Positions 1-7,761 of a stretch of 33,035 bases of DNA are shown here, piece after piece. Under the pieces are notes generated by a model that saw only the letters and a program-made list of their open reading frames with translations, was not told the DNA's origin and did not search any database. Position 1 is the stretch's first letter. Every line of letters starts with the position of its first letter. The position numbers and the translations under genes were made by a program. The stretch comes from Crocinitomicaceae bacterium (GTDB lineage: Bacteria; Bacteroidota; Bacteroidia; Flavobacteriales_D; Sanyastnellaceae): contig PBIE01000030.1 in assembly GCA_002720375.1 (NCBI GenBank), positions 1-33,035 on the forward strand, read 5' to 3'.

Positions 1-2
1 CC

Positions 3-590
3 GGACGGGTGTTGGTTGCGAAGCTCAAACGAAACGGTGGAGCACAGGTGGGTGACCGGCTCTTTCTCACAAAGCCACTGGGCGTGGGTATGGTAACCAC
101 CGCGCAGAAGAAGGGGGTGGTTCAATCCGAACACCTCGCCGCTGCCGAAGCCAATATGATGCAGTTGAACAAGGTGGGGACGGCCTTGGGCGATGTCGAC
201 GGTGTGCATGCCATGACCGATGTGACAGGCTTTGGCTTGGCCGGGCATGGGTTGGAGATGGCCCGTGCCACAGGCGTCGAATTGGTTATCGACAGCGGTG
301 CGCTGCCAACATTGGACCGAGAAGCCCTTATGGGCTATCACACCGCAGGCTGCATCCCTGGAGGGACCCGGCGCAATTTTGCCAGCTACGGGCAGGACCT
401 GATCATGGGAGGGACATCAGATTTTGTTCGAGACTTGGTGTGTGACCCTCAGACCAGCGGTGGCCTGCTCTTGTCAGCTTCTCCTGATGCAGAGCGTTCG
501 GTCCAGGAGATTTTAATCAGCGAAGGGTTGTGCGCCGAACCCATCGGGGAAGTGGTGTCAGGCGAGCCGGGACGCGTGCGGTTGTGTTGA
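3..590 (+). CDS. selD: Selenide, water dikinase (selenophosphate synthase), C-terminal part; 5' end outside window
   Basis: SelD makes selenophosphate from selenide and ATP, the selenium donor for selenocysteine and selenouridine. The reading frame is already open at the window edge, so about 195 C-terminal residues are visible out of a usual length near 345. The AIRS-type C-terminal domain is recognisable from TDVTGFGLAGHGLEM and CDPQTSGGLLL, both typical of SelD. The N-terminal catalytic Cys/Sec and Lys lie upstream and cannot be judged, so it is unknown whether this copy is itself a selenoprotein. It ends 4 bases before the end of the convergent blh gene, with no obvious terminator between them. 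The family assignment is confident; the physiological use of selenium here is not shown by the window. Confidence 0.93.
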   Translation, partial: GRVLVAKLKRNGGAQVGDRLFLTKPLGVGMVTTAQKKGVVQSEHLAAAEANMMQLNKVGTALGDVDGVHAMTDVTGFGLAGHGLEMARATGVELVIDSGALPTLDREALMGYHTAGCIPGGTRRNFASYGQDLIMGGTSDFVRDLVCDPQTSGGLLLSASPDAERSVQEILISEGLCAEPIGEVVSGEPGRVRLC

Positions 591-594
591 CCAA

Positions 595-1494
595 TTAGCG
601 GGTGCGGGCAGTCACCCACCCTTCGATCACAGCAATATGCGGCAGAGTTCCGGCCAGCAAGAAGCTTAACGCGGCCCGCTCGCGCAGGACGGCGTCCGAG
701 GCGAGCCAAAGGACAACGCCTGCGATGGCGGCAAAAGCGATGCTCAAGGGAAGGCTGCGCAGGTAAAAGCGATTGAAGTCCCGGGTCACACTTTGGCGTT
801 CCTGAAATTCTTCGAAAAAGGCTTCTCGAGCGTGCCCCAAAGCGAAGTACAAGGCAAACGCGAGGAGTAAATCGTGGACAAACCACGCCAACACCACACC
901 CGAGATGGCCAAGATGCCGTTGCGCCAGGACCGATGGAGCGCGGCACCGAGCAACGCGGCTGACAGCGATGCGAGTTGAAGGGGCAGCAGTTCGTTGCCA
1001 TACGGAGGGTCGAAGTCCCAGCCGAATTCCCTAAGCACATCAAGGGCATCTGGACGGGTCACAAGTGGCGCCAATATGGCCATACCAAGGACGAGCCCGG
1101 AAAATCCGTCGGCCTTTCGTTGGCCTGCCCGCAAGGCATCCACCCTCAGGTGGGACATGCCAAAGTGGTAGGCGCTGATCAGAAGAAAGAGTCCAAGCAT
1201 CACAGACGGCAACGCTTCAAATGCGAGCCACGCAATTCCAATACTTGCGATGTAGGGTAAAGCGAAAGACTGTCTTAGCGGGCCTTCAGGATCACCGTGC
1301 ATGTGGGCGTGGAGAATGTGATCTAGCGCACCGTGTTGAATGCCTATACCAGCGATGAGCGCAAGGGCTAAGGGCATTTGAATTTCAGGTGCCCAAAGCG
1401 AAGCGGCTTCACCGACAGCAGCACCCCCGAATAGCAGGATGAGAGTCCAACTGCGGATTTTTCCTGCATCCTGAAAGAGAGAATCGCCCTTCAT
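595..1494 (-). CDS. blh: Brp/Blh-family beta-carotene 15,15'-dioxygenase (retinal synthesis)
   Basis: Integral-membrane dioxygenase of the Brp/Blh family, which cleaves beta-carotene to retinal, the chromophore of the rhodopsin encoded just upstream. With the chosen start the protein has 299 residues and several hydrophobic segments. Family motifs are visible: GIQHGALDH (about residues 51-59), YHFGMSH (109-115), YFALGHAREAF (216-226) and LPHIAVIEGW near the C-terminus. The conserved histidines should bind catalytic iron. The last motif reads H-A-R-E-A, where I expected a second histidine four residues on, as in characterised Blh. The start at 1494 is preferred over an in-frame ATG at 1536 because the longer form would translate through the rhodopsin terminator hairpin. 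No clear Shine-Dalgarno is seen. The gene runs in the same direction as rhodopsin and converges with selD. Confidence 0.9.
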   Translation of the reverse strand: MKGDSLFQDAGKIRSWTLILLFGGAAVGEAASLWAPEIQMPLALALIAGIGIQHGALDHILHAHMHGDPEGPLRQSFALPYIASIGIAWLAFEALPSVMLGLFLLISAYHFGMSHLRVDALRAGQRKADGFSGLVLGMAILAPLVTRPDALDVLREFGWDFDPPYGNELLPLQLASLSAALLGAALHRSWRNGILAISGVVLAWFVHDLLLAFALYFALGHAREAFFEEFQERQSVTRDFNRFYLRSLPLSIAFAAIAGVVLWLASDAVLRERAALSFLLAGTLPHIAVIEGWVTARTR

Positions 1495-1507
1495 ATGACA
1501 AAGAAAA

Positions 1508-1534
1508 GGCCCACCTCCGAGTGGGAGGTGGGCC
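1508..1534 (-). terminator. Rho-independent terminator between rhodopsin and blh
   Basis: Read on the minus strand, an 11-bp perfect GC-rich stem (arms 1524-1534 and 1508-1518) with a 5-base loop is followed directly by TTTTCTTT. It lies 26 bases after the rhodopsin stop and ends only 14 bases before the blh start. It should stop most rhodopsin transcripts, leaving blh to be expressed by read-through. Confidence 0.88.
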
Positions 1535-1560
1535 AAATTTCCTTGCTTGGTTCAGAGGGT

Positions 1561-2295
1561 TCAGCTGTTGCTGTCCTTCACGGCCAAAGCGTAAATAACG
1601 AGGCCAAATCCAATCTTGTTGATGGCGTCACCGATGTTGTAGACGACGTCCATGTCGAGGGCTCCGTTGAGGAACTCGTACCATTGACCGTCACCGGTTC
1701 CCACCATGTAACCGATTGGGTAAATCGCCCAACCAACAAGAACGAAGCGACCGAGCCACTTGTTCGCATCTGCAACGGCTCCACCAGCGCTGTCAGCAAG
1801 CTGCTTGACTTCACCGGAGAACACCAGATACACGATGTAGAAGTAGGCAATTCCGGAGAAGAGTCCCCAGAGCCAAGCGTCAGCGCGATACACAGCTTCA
1901 CCGAAGTAACCGAAAACCAACATGGCAACGGATGCGGCAATCAGCTTCCAAAGGAGCCCCATTGTGCCGCCTGCCTTTTTGGTGATCAGGTAAAATTCAA
2001 CGCACATGAGTGGGACCGTCAACGTCCAGTCCACATAGCGGAAGAACGTTGGGCTGGTGCCCGTCTCGAGGTAAAAACCCCTCATGTAGTAGTAGTGGAC
2101 GAACGCGATAAACGTGATCAATCCACTCACGAGGAGCGATGTGCGCCATTTCTTGTCGACGTTCCACATCTCGAAGAAAAAGAAAACGGAGGCGGCCATC
2201 ATGGCCATACAGCCCACGAAAAACGTGAAGCTGGTCGCAGAAGTGAAATGCTCACTGCTATGTCCGGCAGCTGCCAGAATCAAAGAAAGGTTCAT
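1561..2295 (-). CDS. Proteorhodopsin, green-absorbing type, light-driven proton pump
   Basis: Seven-helix retinal protein of 244 residues, the normal length for proteorhodopsin. Helix C carries RYVDWTLTVPLMCVEF, giving the D89-T93-E100 (DTE) triad of outward proton pumps: acceptor Asp89 and donor Glu100. His67 in AFVHYYYMRG matches the conserved His75 of proteorhodopsin. Lys227 in INKIGFG is the Schiff-base lysine. The spectral tuning position (105 in proteorhodopsin) is Met97, as in marine flavobacterial pumps, predicting green absorption. The N-terminus is short and hydrophobic. The gene has its own promoter (2333-2361) and terminator (1508-1534), with blh downstream to supply retinal. Sodium (NDQ) or chloride (NTQ) pumping is not supported by the motif. 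Confidence 0.97.
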   Translation of the reverse strand: MNLSLILAAAGHSSEHFTSATSFTFFVGCMAMMAASVFFFFEMWNVDKKWRTSLLVSGLITFIAFVHYYYMRGFYLETGTSPTFFRYVDWTLTVPLMCVEFYLITKKAGGTMGLLWKLIAASVAMLVFGYFGEAVYRADAWLWGLFSGIAYFYIVYLVFSGEVKQLADSAGGAVADANKWLGRFVLVGWAIYPIGYMVGTGDGQWYEFLNGALDMDVVYNIGDAINKIGFGLVIYALAVKDSNS

Positions 2296-2309
2296 TTGTG
2301 TTTGTGGTT

Positions 2310-2323
2310 TTGAACGTGTTCAA
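2310..2323. promoter_or_regulatory. Inverted repeat in the rhodopsin leader, possible operator
   Basis: TTGAAC-GT-GTTCAA is a perfect 6-bp inverted repeat placed just downstream of the predicted start of the rhodopsin transcript. Its half-site GTTCAA recurs in the inverted repeat at 2356-2366 over the -33 element. Binding by a dimeric regulator is an inference. Confidence 0.4.
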
Positions 2324-2332
2324 CGTACACAG

Positions 2333-2361
2333 CAAACTTACGCACGCGGATGCTTGTTCAA
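2333..2361 (-). promoter_or_regulatory. Bacteroidota-type promoter of the rhodopsin gene
   Basis: On the minus strand TTG (2361-2359) is followed after 18 bases by TAAGTTTG (2340-2333), an exact match to the Bacteroidota consensus TTG-N17..20-TAnnTTTG. The predicted transcription start lies near 2326, giving a leader of about 30 bases before the ATG at 2295. Confidence 0.7.
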
Positions 2362-2366
2362 TGAAC
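2356..2366. promoter_or_regulatory. Inverted repeat over the rhodopsin -33 element, possible operator
   Basis: GTTCA-A-TGAAC overlaps the TTG of the rhodopsin -33 box (2359-2361). It shares its GTTCAA half-site with the repeat at 2310-2323, 38 bases away, so the two could be bound together. No regulator gene is visible nearby. Confidence 0.35.
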
Positions 2367-2414
2367 TTGCTAAAAAAGTACACAGAATAACCTCGTTTTT
2401 TGAGTAATCCCTAG

Positions 2415-3056
2415 TCAATCAATGCATTGCAGTGTGCGAAAAATTTTATGCATAGGAAGCCCCATGACGGTGTAATGGCTCCCATTTAGGGAATGAATCG
2501 CACAAGCTCCGATCAAATCTTGGGCTCCGTAGCCTCCCGCCTTGTCAAACGGATTGTGGTTTTCGATGTAATGGAGAGCGAATTCGCGAGACAGGTGTTC
2601 GAAGGACACGTCGACCTTGTCGTGATCAGTTTGAATCGAATGAGGAGAGGCACCGTCCACGATTGAGAACGCCGTAACCACTTGGTGGGTTTTGCCAGAC
2701 AGTTTCATGATCATTTGCATGGCTTCTTCCGGTGTCTTGGGTTTCTCGAGGGTTTCCCCGTTGAGTTGAACCACGGTGTCACTCGTGATGACGATGTCTT
2801 TTGTCCCCATGGTTTTGGCGGCCGCTTTGGCTTTCATTTCGCTCAGAAAGCGCGGGATGGAGGGGCCAGTTAGGTCATCGGGATAGACCTCATCAAGGCC
2901 AATGGGACGCACCTCAAAAGGAATACCCAGAAGCGAAAGAAGTTGCTTTCTTCTCGGTGAAGCACTGGCAAGTATAAGGTTTCGGTCCCGCAGACCGGGA
3001 AGAAGCGGCAGGGTGGAGGGTCCTTCGGGGAGAATGTGGTTAGACTGGTTCATCAT
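2415..3056 (-). CDS. maf: Maf-family nucleotide pyrophosphatase
   Basis: Maf/Ham1-superfamily house-cleaning enzyme that hydrolyses dTTP, UTP or modified nucleotides to the monophosphate and pyrophosphate. It has 213 residues. The Maf signature LILASASPRRKQLL begins at about residue 28, followed by ITSDTVV with the catalytic Asp and by EKPKTPEEA. DKAGGYGAQD and LNGSHYTVMGLP are also family signatures. The roughly 26-residue N-terminal extension before the signature is a little longer than usual, so a later start is possible, but no other Met precedes the motif except the paired MM at the start. It is divergent from guaA with an 87-base gap. Substrate choice between the YhdE and YceF types cannot be settled by eye, though the pattern is nearer the dTTP/UTP type. 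Confidence 0.9.
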   Translation of the reverse strand: MMNQSNHILPEGPSTLPLLPGLRDRNLILASASPRRKQLLSLLGIPFEVRPIGLDEVYPDDLTGPSIPRFLSEMKAKAAAKTMGTKDIVITSDTVVQLNGETLEKPKTPEEAMQMIMKLSGKTHQVVTAFSIVDGASPHSIQTDHDKVDVSFEHLSREFALHYIENHNPFDKAGGYGAQDLIGACAIHSLNGSHYTVMGLPMHKIFRTLQCID

Positions 3057-3094
3057 TGGTGCAAAACAACACCTTTAACACGCTTCCGTTCACC

Positions 3095-3124
3095 TTGGTG
3101 GGCAGAGGATGCCACGTAATTTCA
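3095..3124 (+). promoter_or_regulatory. Possible guaA promoter
   Basis: TTG (3095-3097) followed after 19 bases by TAATTTCA (3117-3124) is a partial match to TTG-N17..20-TAnnTTTG: the TA and TT are correct, the last two bases are not. It lies 20 bases before the guaA start. It is the best candidate in the gap but only weakly supported. Confidence 0.3.
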
Positions 3125-3143
3125 TCCCTTCACAGGGCACATC

Positions 3144-4706
3144 ATGGACAGCATACTCATTCTTGACTTCGGCTCCCAATACACGCAGCTCATTGCAAGG
3201 CGGGTTCGAGAGTTGAACACCTTCGCGGAGATCAAGCCGTGGAATGGCGATTGGCGTACCCTTCTTGAAACGGCACCAGAAGATGATCCTCAAGGCCGCC
3301 AATGGAAAGGGGTCATTCTCTCAGGCAGTCCATTCAGCGTCCGGGACGCTGACGCCCCTAATCTTGATTTGAAGGGGGTCCGCGGCAAGTGGCCAGTTCT
3401 CGGGGTCTGTTTTGGTGCCCAGTGGCTCGCACAGAACGGAGGGGGCGAAGTCGGGGCCAGCGACAGCAGGGAGTATGGTCGGGCCCATTTGGCCTATATC
3501 GATACGTCGAATCCCCTGTTCTCTGGAATGACAGAGGGCAAAGCGGTTTGGATGAGTCACGGCGACACGATACAAAGCGCGGGTGCGCGCGCTCAAATCA
3601 CATGCAGCACCGAGGATGTAAGATTTGCCGGGTTTGTCTTGGACGAGGAGCCGACTTGGGGCATTCAATTCCATCCGGAAGTCTATCATAGTGAAGAGGG
3701 ATTGACCCTTCTGCAGAATTTTGTCCATTCCATTTGCGGCTGTTCTGCGGATTGGACCCCCGCCCATTTTGTCGACACCACTGTCTCGGACTTGAGGCAG
3801 AAGCTGGGCGAGGAGCGCGTGGTCTTGGGGCTCAGCGGTGGGGTTGATTCGAGTGTTGCGGCCATGCTGCTCCATCGGGCCATCGGAGACCGGCTTTATT
3901 GCATCTTCGTGGACAATGGCTTGCTTCGAAAGCATGAATTTGAAGAGGTTCTTGAAGGGTATGAAGGCATGGGGCTGAATGTCAAGGGTGTCCGGGCTGC
4001 CGAGCAGTTTTATGCTGCGCTGGATGGCATTTCGGATCCAGAGGGCAAGCGCAAGGCAATTGGTGCCACCTTCATCGACGTCTTTGACCATGAAAGCGGA
4101 TTGTTGGAGGATGTGAAGTGGCTCGGTCAGGGGACAATTTATCCTGATGTCATCGAGAGCGTATCGGCCACGGGCGGGCCGAGTGCCACCATCAAGAGTC
4201 ACCACAACGTGGGCGGATTGCCCGATTACATGAAACTGCAAGTGGTCGAGCCCCTGCGCATGCTGTTCAAGGATGAGGTGCGTCGCGTGGGACGCGAAAT
4301 GGGCATCGATGCCAAGCTCCTCGGTCGTCATCCTTTTCCTGGTCCTGGACTCGGCATCCGCATCCTCGGCGAGGTAAATGCGGAGAATGTGAAGCTCCTT
4401 CAAGACGCCGATCGCATCTGGATTGATAAGCTCCGTGAGCATGGTCACTATGACCGCGTGTGGCAGGCAGGTGCGATTTTGCTTCCAGTACAGAGCGTTG
4501 GTGTCATGGGAGATGAGCGGACCTATGAGCAGGCTGTGGCCCTGCGCGCAGTGAGCTCTACGGATGGGATGACGGCAGATTGGGTGGACTTTCCCCATGC
4601 ATTCCTTGCGGAGGTGTCCAACGCCATCATCAACAAGGTTCGCGGCATCAATAGGGTGGTTTACGATATTTCGTCAAAGCCGCCGGCAACCATCGAATGG
4701 GAGTGA
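3144..4706 (+). CDS. guaA: GMP synthase (glutamine-hydrolysing)
   Basis: Converts XMP to GMP with ATP and glutamine in purine synthesis. The 520-residue protein has the full two-domain layout. The class I glutamine amidotransferase domain (about 1-200) has nucleophile Cys89 in GVCFGAQ and His176/Glu178 in FHPEVYH. The ATP-pyrophosphatase domain has the P-loop SGGVDSS at 230-236. The C-terminal dimerisation domain ends with KPPATIEWE, typical of GuaA. The Phe in GVCFGAQ replaces the Tyr most GuaA proteins have there. It is the first gene of an overlapping plus-strand cluster; its TGA overlaps the ATG of the next gene (TGATG). Confidence 0.97.
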   Translation: MDSILILDFGSQYTQLIARRVRELNTFAEIKPWNGDWRTLLETAPEDDPQGRQWKGVILSGSPFSVRDADAPNLDLKGVRGKWPVLGVCFGAQWLAQNGGGEVGASDSREYGRAHLAYIDTSNPLFSGMTEGKAVWMSHGDTIQSAGARAQITCSTEDVRFAGFVLDEEPTWGIQFHPEVYHSEEGLTLLQNFVHSICGCSADWTPAHFVDTTVSDLRQKLGEERVVLGLSGGVDSSVAAMLLHRAIGDRLYCIFVDNGLLRKHEFEEVLEGYEGMGLNVKGVRAAEQFYAALDGISDPEGKRKAIGATFIDVFDHESGLLEDVKWLGQGTIYPDVIESVSATGGPSATIKSHHNVGGLPDYMKLQVVEPLRMLFKDEVRRVGREMGIDAKLLGRHPFPGPGLGIRILGEVNAENVKLLQDADRIWIDKLREHGHYDRVWQAGAILLPVQSVGVMGDERTYEQAVALRAVSSTDGMTADWVDFPHAFLAEVSNAIINKVRGINRVVYDISSKPPATIEWE

Positions 4707-6226
4707 TGCGCAACATATTAAGGATTGTCTTGGCTGCCGCGGGTATACTGACCGCCGATGTCGGTTGGGCGCAGGAAGAGCGCGTCCACTCTGTTCAGCG
4801 AAAGGAAACGGCCTACGGAATCGCGCGTCAATATGGCGTTGATCTCAATCGGTTGTTTGAGTTGAACCGATGGGCGGAAGGGGGCATAAAAAAGGGGGAC
4901 ATCCTGCGCATACCCTCTGTTGACAAGGATGATTCGGATGTCGTCCAGCCGCCGATATCGGAGGTGCCGCTGGACCTCTCAGAGGCGAAGGTTGGCTTCC
5001 CGGCCACCACAATCACCTCGGTTGTGTCTGAAGGGGTGGCCATGAAAGAGGCGCCGAGGTTGCGCCCTGTACCCGCGCATTGGCCAGGCGATACTCTGCG
5101 GGTGGCGGTCATGTTGCCCTTTTCTGGTGGTCAGGACAGCCTAGAAAGGCAGGCAGAGCGCTTGCGTTCTATCGCTCTCGATTGTGCTGCAGGTGTTCGG
5201 TTGGCTTTGGATTCTGGTCGCTGGTTGGGCGGGAATGTTGAGGTTCGTTTCCTCGATACCGGACTCGATACTGCAGGGGTGATGTTGTGCGGCCCAGAGG
5301 ACCTTGCCTTCAATGGTCACGGCGTTGACATCGCGGTGGGTCCATTGAAGCGGACGGCGATGAAGCAGGTTCGGACATGGCCGGGAATGGAAGGGGCTGT
5401 CCACCTTGTGCTAACCGACCTCGGTTCGCCGCTGGTGATTGGGAATCCGGGGTTATTGTATCCGTATTCTCAACGGGAGAGCACCATGGCATTGCTGGCA
5501 GAGCACATTGCCTTGCGCCATCCCGGTGAGCGGGTGATGATGCTGGCCACAGGTGACATCCGGAACATTCAGGCTGAAGATGCATTTCGGTCCGGTTGGG
5601 ACGAGGCGGAAAAGGACAGTTTGACCACCTTGGTTGAGGTGCAAGTCACGTCGCGAGGACTCGGCGCTTTGCGGGATTCCTTAAGCGATGTGCGACGAAA
5701 CATACTCGTCGCCCCTGGCGGAAAGGCAAGTCGTTCTTTTGCCGGGGTATTGCAGACGGAGATTCAATTGGGTGACACCATGGATTTCCTCCTTTATGCA
5801 GATGGGAGTTGGTTGGACTTCGAGTTTTTGGATCCCGGGCTGCGCGATCGCGTCCAAATGACAGTGGTCGATGGAACGGGAAGTCGCGCAGACTCCACTG
5901 CACAGGGGGATGCGGGAGATTCCTTGTTCTTGGCCCGTTCAAGGAGGATGGCGGTGCTGCGGGGCGGAGTTGTTGGTCAATATGGCTGGCTGACACACGA
6001 TCTTTTGCGCAATGCCTTGCTTTGGACGGCAGGCCACGGCCGCAGTTGGCCTAGAAGACTTTCCGCAGGTGAGCCATTGCTTAGTCCATCGCGGGGTACC
6101 GGTAGCGTGCTTTATCGGTTTGTTTGGGGGGCGCCTTATGGAGAAGGTTCCGGCTTGATTAACAGTGCGGCACGGCTGTTGCGCCAAGAAAACCTCCGGT
6201 GGATTGAAATCGACCCCAATGACTGA
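4706..6226 (+). CDS. Exported LysM protein with periplasmic-binding-protein-like domain
   Basis: About 506 residues. A signal peptide ([20 protein letters not shown], then WAQ) is followed by one LysM domain (HSVQRKETAYGIARQYGVDL through LRIPS, about residues 27-71), which should bind peptidoglycan. After an acidic linker comes a long region starting LRVAVMLPFSGG (about residue 130) that looks like the type 1 periplasmic-binding fold of LivK-like receptors. This LysM plus binding-fold architecture is common in Bacteroidota, but its ligand is unknown. The start at 4706 (TGATG overlap with guaA) is favoured; an in-frame ATG at 4697 adds three residues. The 3' end overlaps hemF by 8 bases, suggesting translational coupling of all three genes. 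No permease genes are near, so a transport role is unlikely. A role in envelope sensing or cell-wall anchoring is a guess. Confidence 0.8.
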   Translation: MRNILRIVLAAAGILTADVGWAQEERVHSVQRKETAYGIARQYGVDLNRLFELNRWAEGGIKKGDILRIPSVDKDDSDVVQPPISEVPLDLSEAKVGFPATTITSVVSEGVAMKEAPRLRPVPAHWPGDTLRVAVMLPFSGGQDSLERQAERLRSIALDCAAGVRLALDSGRWLGGNVEVRFLDTGLDTAGVMLCGPEDLAFNGHGVDIAVGPLKRTAMKQVRTWPGMEGAVHLVLTDLGSPLVIGNPGLLYPYSQRESTMALLAEHIALRHPGERVMMLATGDIRNIQAEDAFRSGWDEAEKDSLTTLVEVQVTSRGLGALRDSLSDVRRNILVAPGGKASRSFAGVLQTEIQLGDTMDFLLYADGSWLDFEFLDPGLRDRVQMTVVDGTGSRADSTAQGDAGDSLFLARSRRMAVLRGGVVGQYGWLTHDLLRNALLWTAGHGRSWPRRLSAGEPLLSPSRGTGSVLYRFVWGAPYGEGSGLINSAARLLRQENLRWIEIDPND

Positions 6227-7136
6227 TTACATTATTGAAGAGGCAAAGGGTGCTTTTCGACGCATCCAAAAAGAGCAAGTATCTGCCTTGATTGCCTTTG
6301 ACGGACAGCTCAGTCAGATTCGGGATACTTGGGATCGCGCTGGTGGTGGAGGTGGAGACACGCGAATCCTTCAAGACGGCAGGGTCATTGAGAAGGGGGG
6401 GCTGAATTTTTCTGCTGTAGAAGGGGCTGTCGGGCCTGAGCTTCGAGAACAGATGCAGACACAAGCAGGTCGCTTTTCCGCCACTGGCGTTAGCAGTGTT
6501 CTGCACCCGCACAACCCGCACGTGCCCATCATTCACATGAATGTTCGTTGCTTTTCACTGGACGATGGTACCTGGTGGTTTGGTGGTGGAATCGACCTCA
6601 CCCCACACTACGTGGTTCCAGAAGAGGCAAAGGCGTTTCACGCGGACTTAAAGGCGGTTTGTGACCGCCATGCAGTGGCCGATTACCCTGCGTTTAAGGC
6701 ATGGGCAGACCGCTATTTCTACAGCCCGCACCGCGCCGAATCTCGCGGGGTAGGCGGCATCTTTTTTGACCACCTCGGGCGAGGTGGTGGTGTTGACTGG
6801 CAGGCTGCCCTGGATTTTTGTGTGGACCTGGCTGGCCAGTATGCCTCCATATATGCGCGGCGAGCATCGGCGTTTGTAGACCATCCTGTTTCTGATGCGG
6901 AGCTGAATTGGCAGGGGCTTCGCCGTGGACGTTATGTTGAGTTCAACTTGGTTCACGATAGGGGGACCCGCTTTGGACTCGTGTCCGGTGGTCGGACAGA
7001 GAGCATTCTGATGAGCCTTCCGGCCCGAGCCCAATGGTCCTACAATCACACGCCTACCGAAGGGTCTCGGGAAGCGGAAACGCTGGACTGTCTCAAGCGC
7101 GGTGAGGCTGGAACAGATTGGTTGGGGTTGGACTGA
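6219..7136 (+). CDS. hemF: Oxygen-dependent coproporphyrinogen III oxidase
   Basis: Aerobic oxidative decarboxylation of coproporphyrinogen III to protoporphyrinogen IX in haem synthesis. The protein has 305 residues, normal for HemF. Signature segments are all present: GVSSVLHPHNPHVPIIHMN, WWFGGGIDLTPHY, YFYSPHRAESRGVGGIFFD and RRGRYVEFNLVHDRGTRFGL. They include the conserved His and Asp residues of the active site. The start at 6219 is chosen because it begins MTDYIIEEAKGAF like the family; an upstream in-frame ATG at 6165 would add 18 residues inside the LysM gene. It overlaps the preceding gene by 8 bases and converges on queE with a 16-base gap. Its oxygen requirement fits an aerobic, light-exposed lifestyle. 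Confidence 0.96.
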   Translation: MTDYIIEEAKGAFRRIQKEQVSALIAFDGQLSQIRDTWDRAGGGGGDTRILQDGRVIEKGGLNFSAVEGAVGPELREQMQTQAGRFSATGVSSVLHPHNPHVPIIHMNVRCFSLDDGTWWFGGGIDLTPHYVVPEEAKAFHADLKAVCDRHAVADYPAFKAWADRYFYSPHRAESRGVGGIFFDHLGRGGGVDWQAALDFCVDLAGQYASIYARRASAFVDHPVSDAELNWQGLRRGRYVEFNLVHDRGTRFGLVSGGRTESILMSLPARAQWSYNHTPTEGSREAETLDCLKRGEAGTDWLGLD

Positions 7137-7144
7137 TCCAACCC
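7125..7144. terminator. Short hairpin between convergent hemF and queE
   Basis: GGGTTGGA-CTGA-TCCAACCC is a perfect 8-bp stem whose 4-base loop includes the hemF stop codon TGA (7134-7136). There is no T-tract on either side, so termination is uncertain. It is the only structure seen in the 16-base convergent gap and could serve both strands. Confidence 0.35.
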
Positions 7145-7152
7145 AGACCTAA

Positions 7153-7761
7153 TTATCGGATGCCGATGTATTTGTGGGTCTGTAGACTGATTCTCCAGCC
7201 CGGGCGCGACGCAATCCAAGACAAGATCCAAAAGGTTGCATCCTCTCGTCGGTCCCATTCAGGCTGGAGGTAAAGTGCACACCCATCGGACACCTGTTCT
7301 GCATGTCCGGCGGCCCAGTCCATGTCAGTTCTGTGGAAGACGACCACCTTGAGTTCATCTGCAATTGAGTAGGACTCAGGCAAACAAGGCTTGAATTTCT
7401 TTGGGCTGAGGGTGACCCAATCCCATTTTCCGGAGACGGGGTTCGTCCCGCTGGTTTCAATATGGGCCTTGAGGCCGGCTTCATGCAGCCCCTCTGTCAA
7501 AGGGCCCAGGTCGTGGATGGTGGGTTCTCCTCCAGTCACCACGACGATGTTTCTTCCGCTGTCAACAGCGGCGGCTACAATGTCTTCGACACTTTGTTGG
7601 GGATGGGCGTCCGGGTCCCAGCTTTCTTTGACATCGCACCAAATACAGCGAACATCGCAACCGCCGAGGCGAATAAACCAAGTTGGAGCTCCTGTATAAG
7701 CGCCTTCTCCTTGCACTGTGGCAAACGCTTCCATGACTGGATAAGTCACGTTTCTCTTCAT
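7153..7761 (-). CDS. queE: 7-carboxy-7-deazaguanine synthase (radical SAM)
   Basis: Radical SAM enzyme that rearranges 6-carboxytetrahydropterin to 7-carboxy-7-deazaguanine in queuosine precursor synthesis. The protein has 202 residues, as in the short QueE family. VQGEGAYTGAPTWFIRLGGC leads into the cluster motif C35-x3-C39-x2-C42, and TGGEP (76-80) is the SAM-binding motif. The substrate-binding ETSGT lies in the middle of the protein. The start codon overlaps the stop of the upstream rimO remnant by 4 bases (ATGA arrangement), so it is probably cotranscribed from the rpmG/ftsY side. No queD, queC or queF is visible in the window. Confidence 0.94.
   Translation of the reverse strand: MKRNVTYPVMEAFATVQGEGAYTGAPTWFIRLGGCDVRCIWCDVKESWDPDAHPQQSVEDIVAAAVDSGRNIVVVTGGEPTIHDLGPLTEGLHEAGLKAHIETSGTNPVSGKWDWVTLSPKKFKPCLPESYSIADELKVVVFHRTDMDWAAGHAEQVSDGCALYLQPEWDRREDATFWILSWIASRPGWRISLQTHKYIGIR

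Noticed and set aside
1736-1990. Alternative reading of the rhodopsin as a sodium or chloride pump
   Set aside because: The motif residues are D89, T93 and E100, the proton-pump set, not NDQ or NTQ.
1495-2313. 272-codon plus-strand frame opposite rhodopsin
   Set aside because: It is antisense to an intact proteorhodopsin with all key residues.
3321-4598. 425-codon minus-strand frame opposite guaA
   Set aside because: It is antisense to a complete, clearly conserved guaA and shows no family motif.
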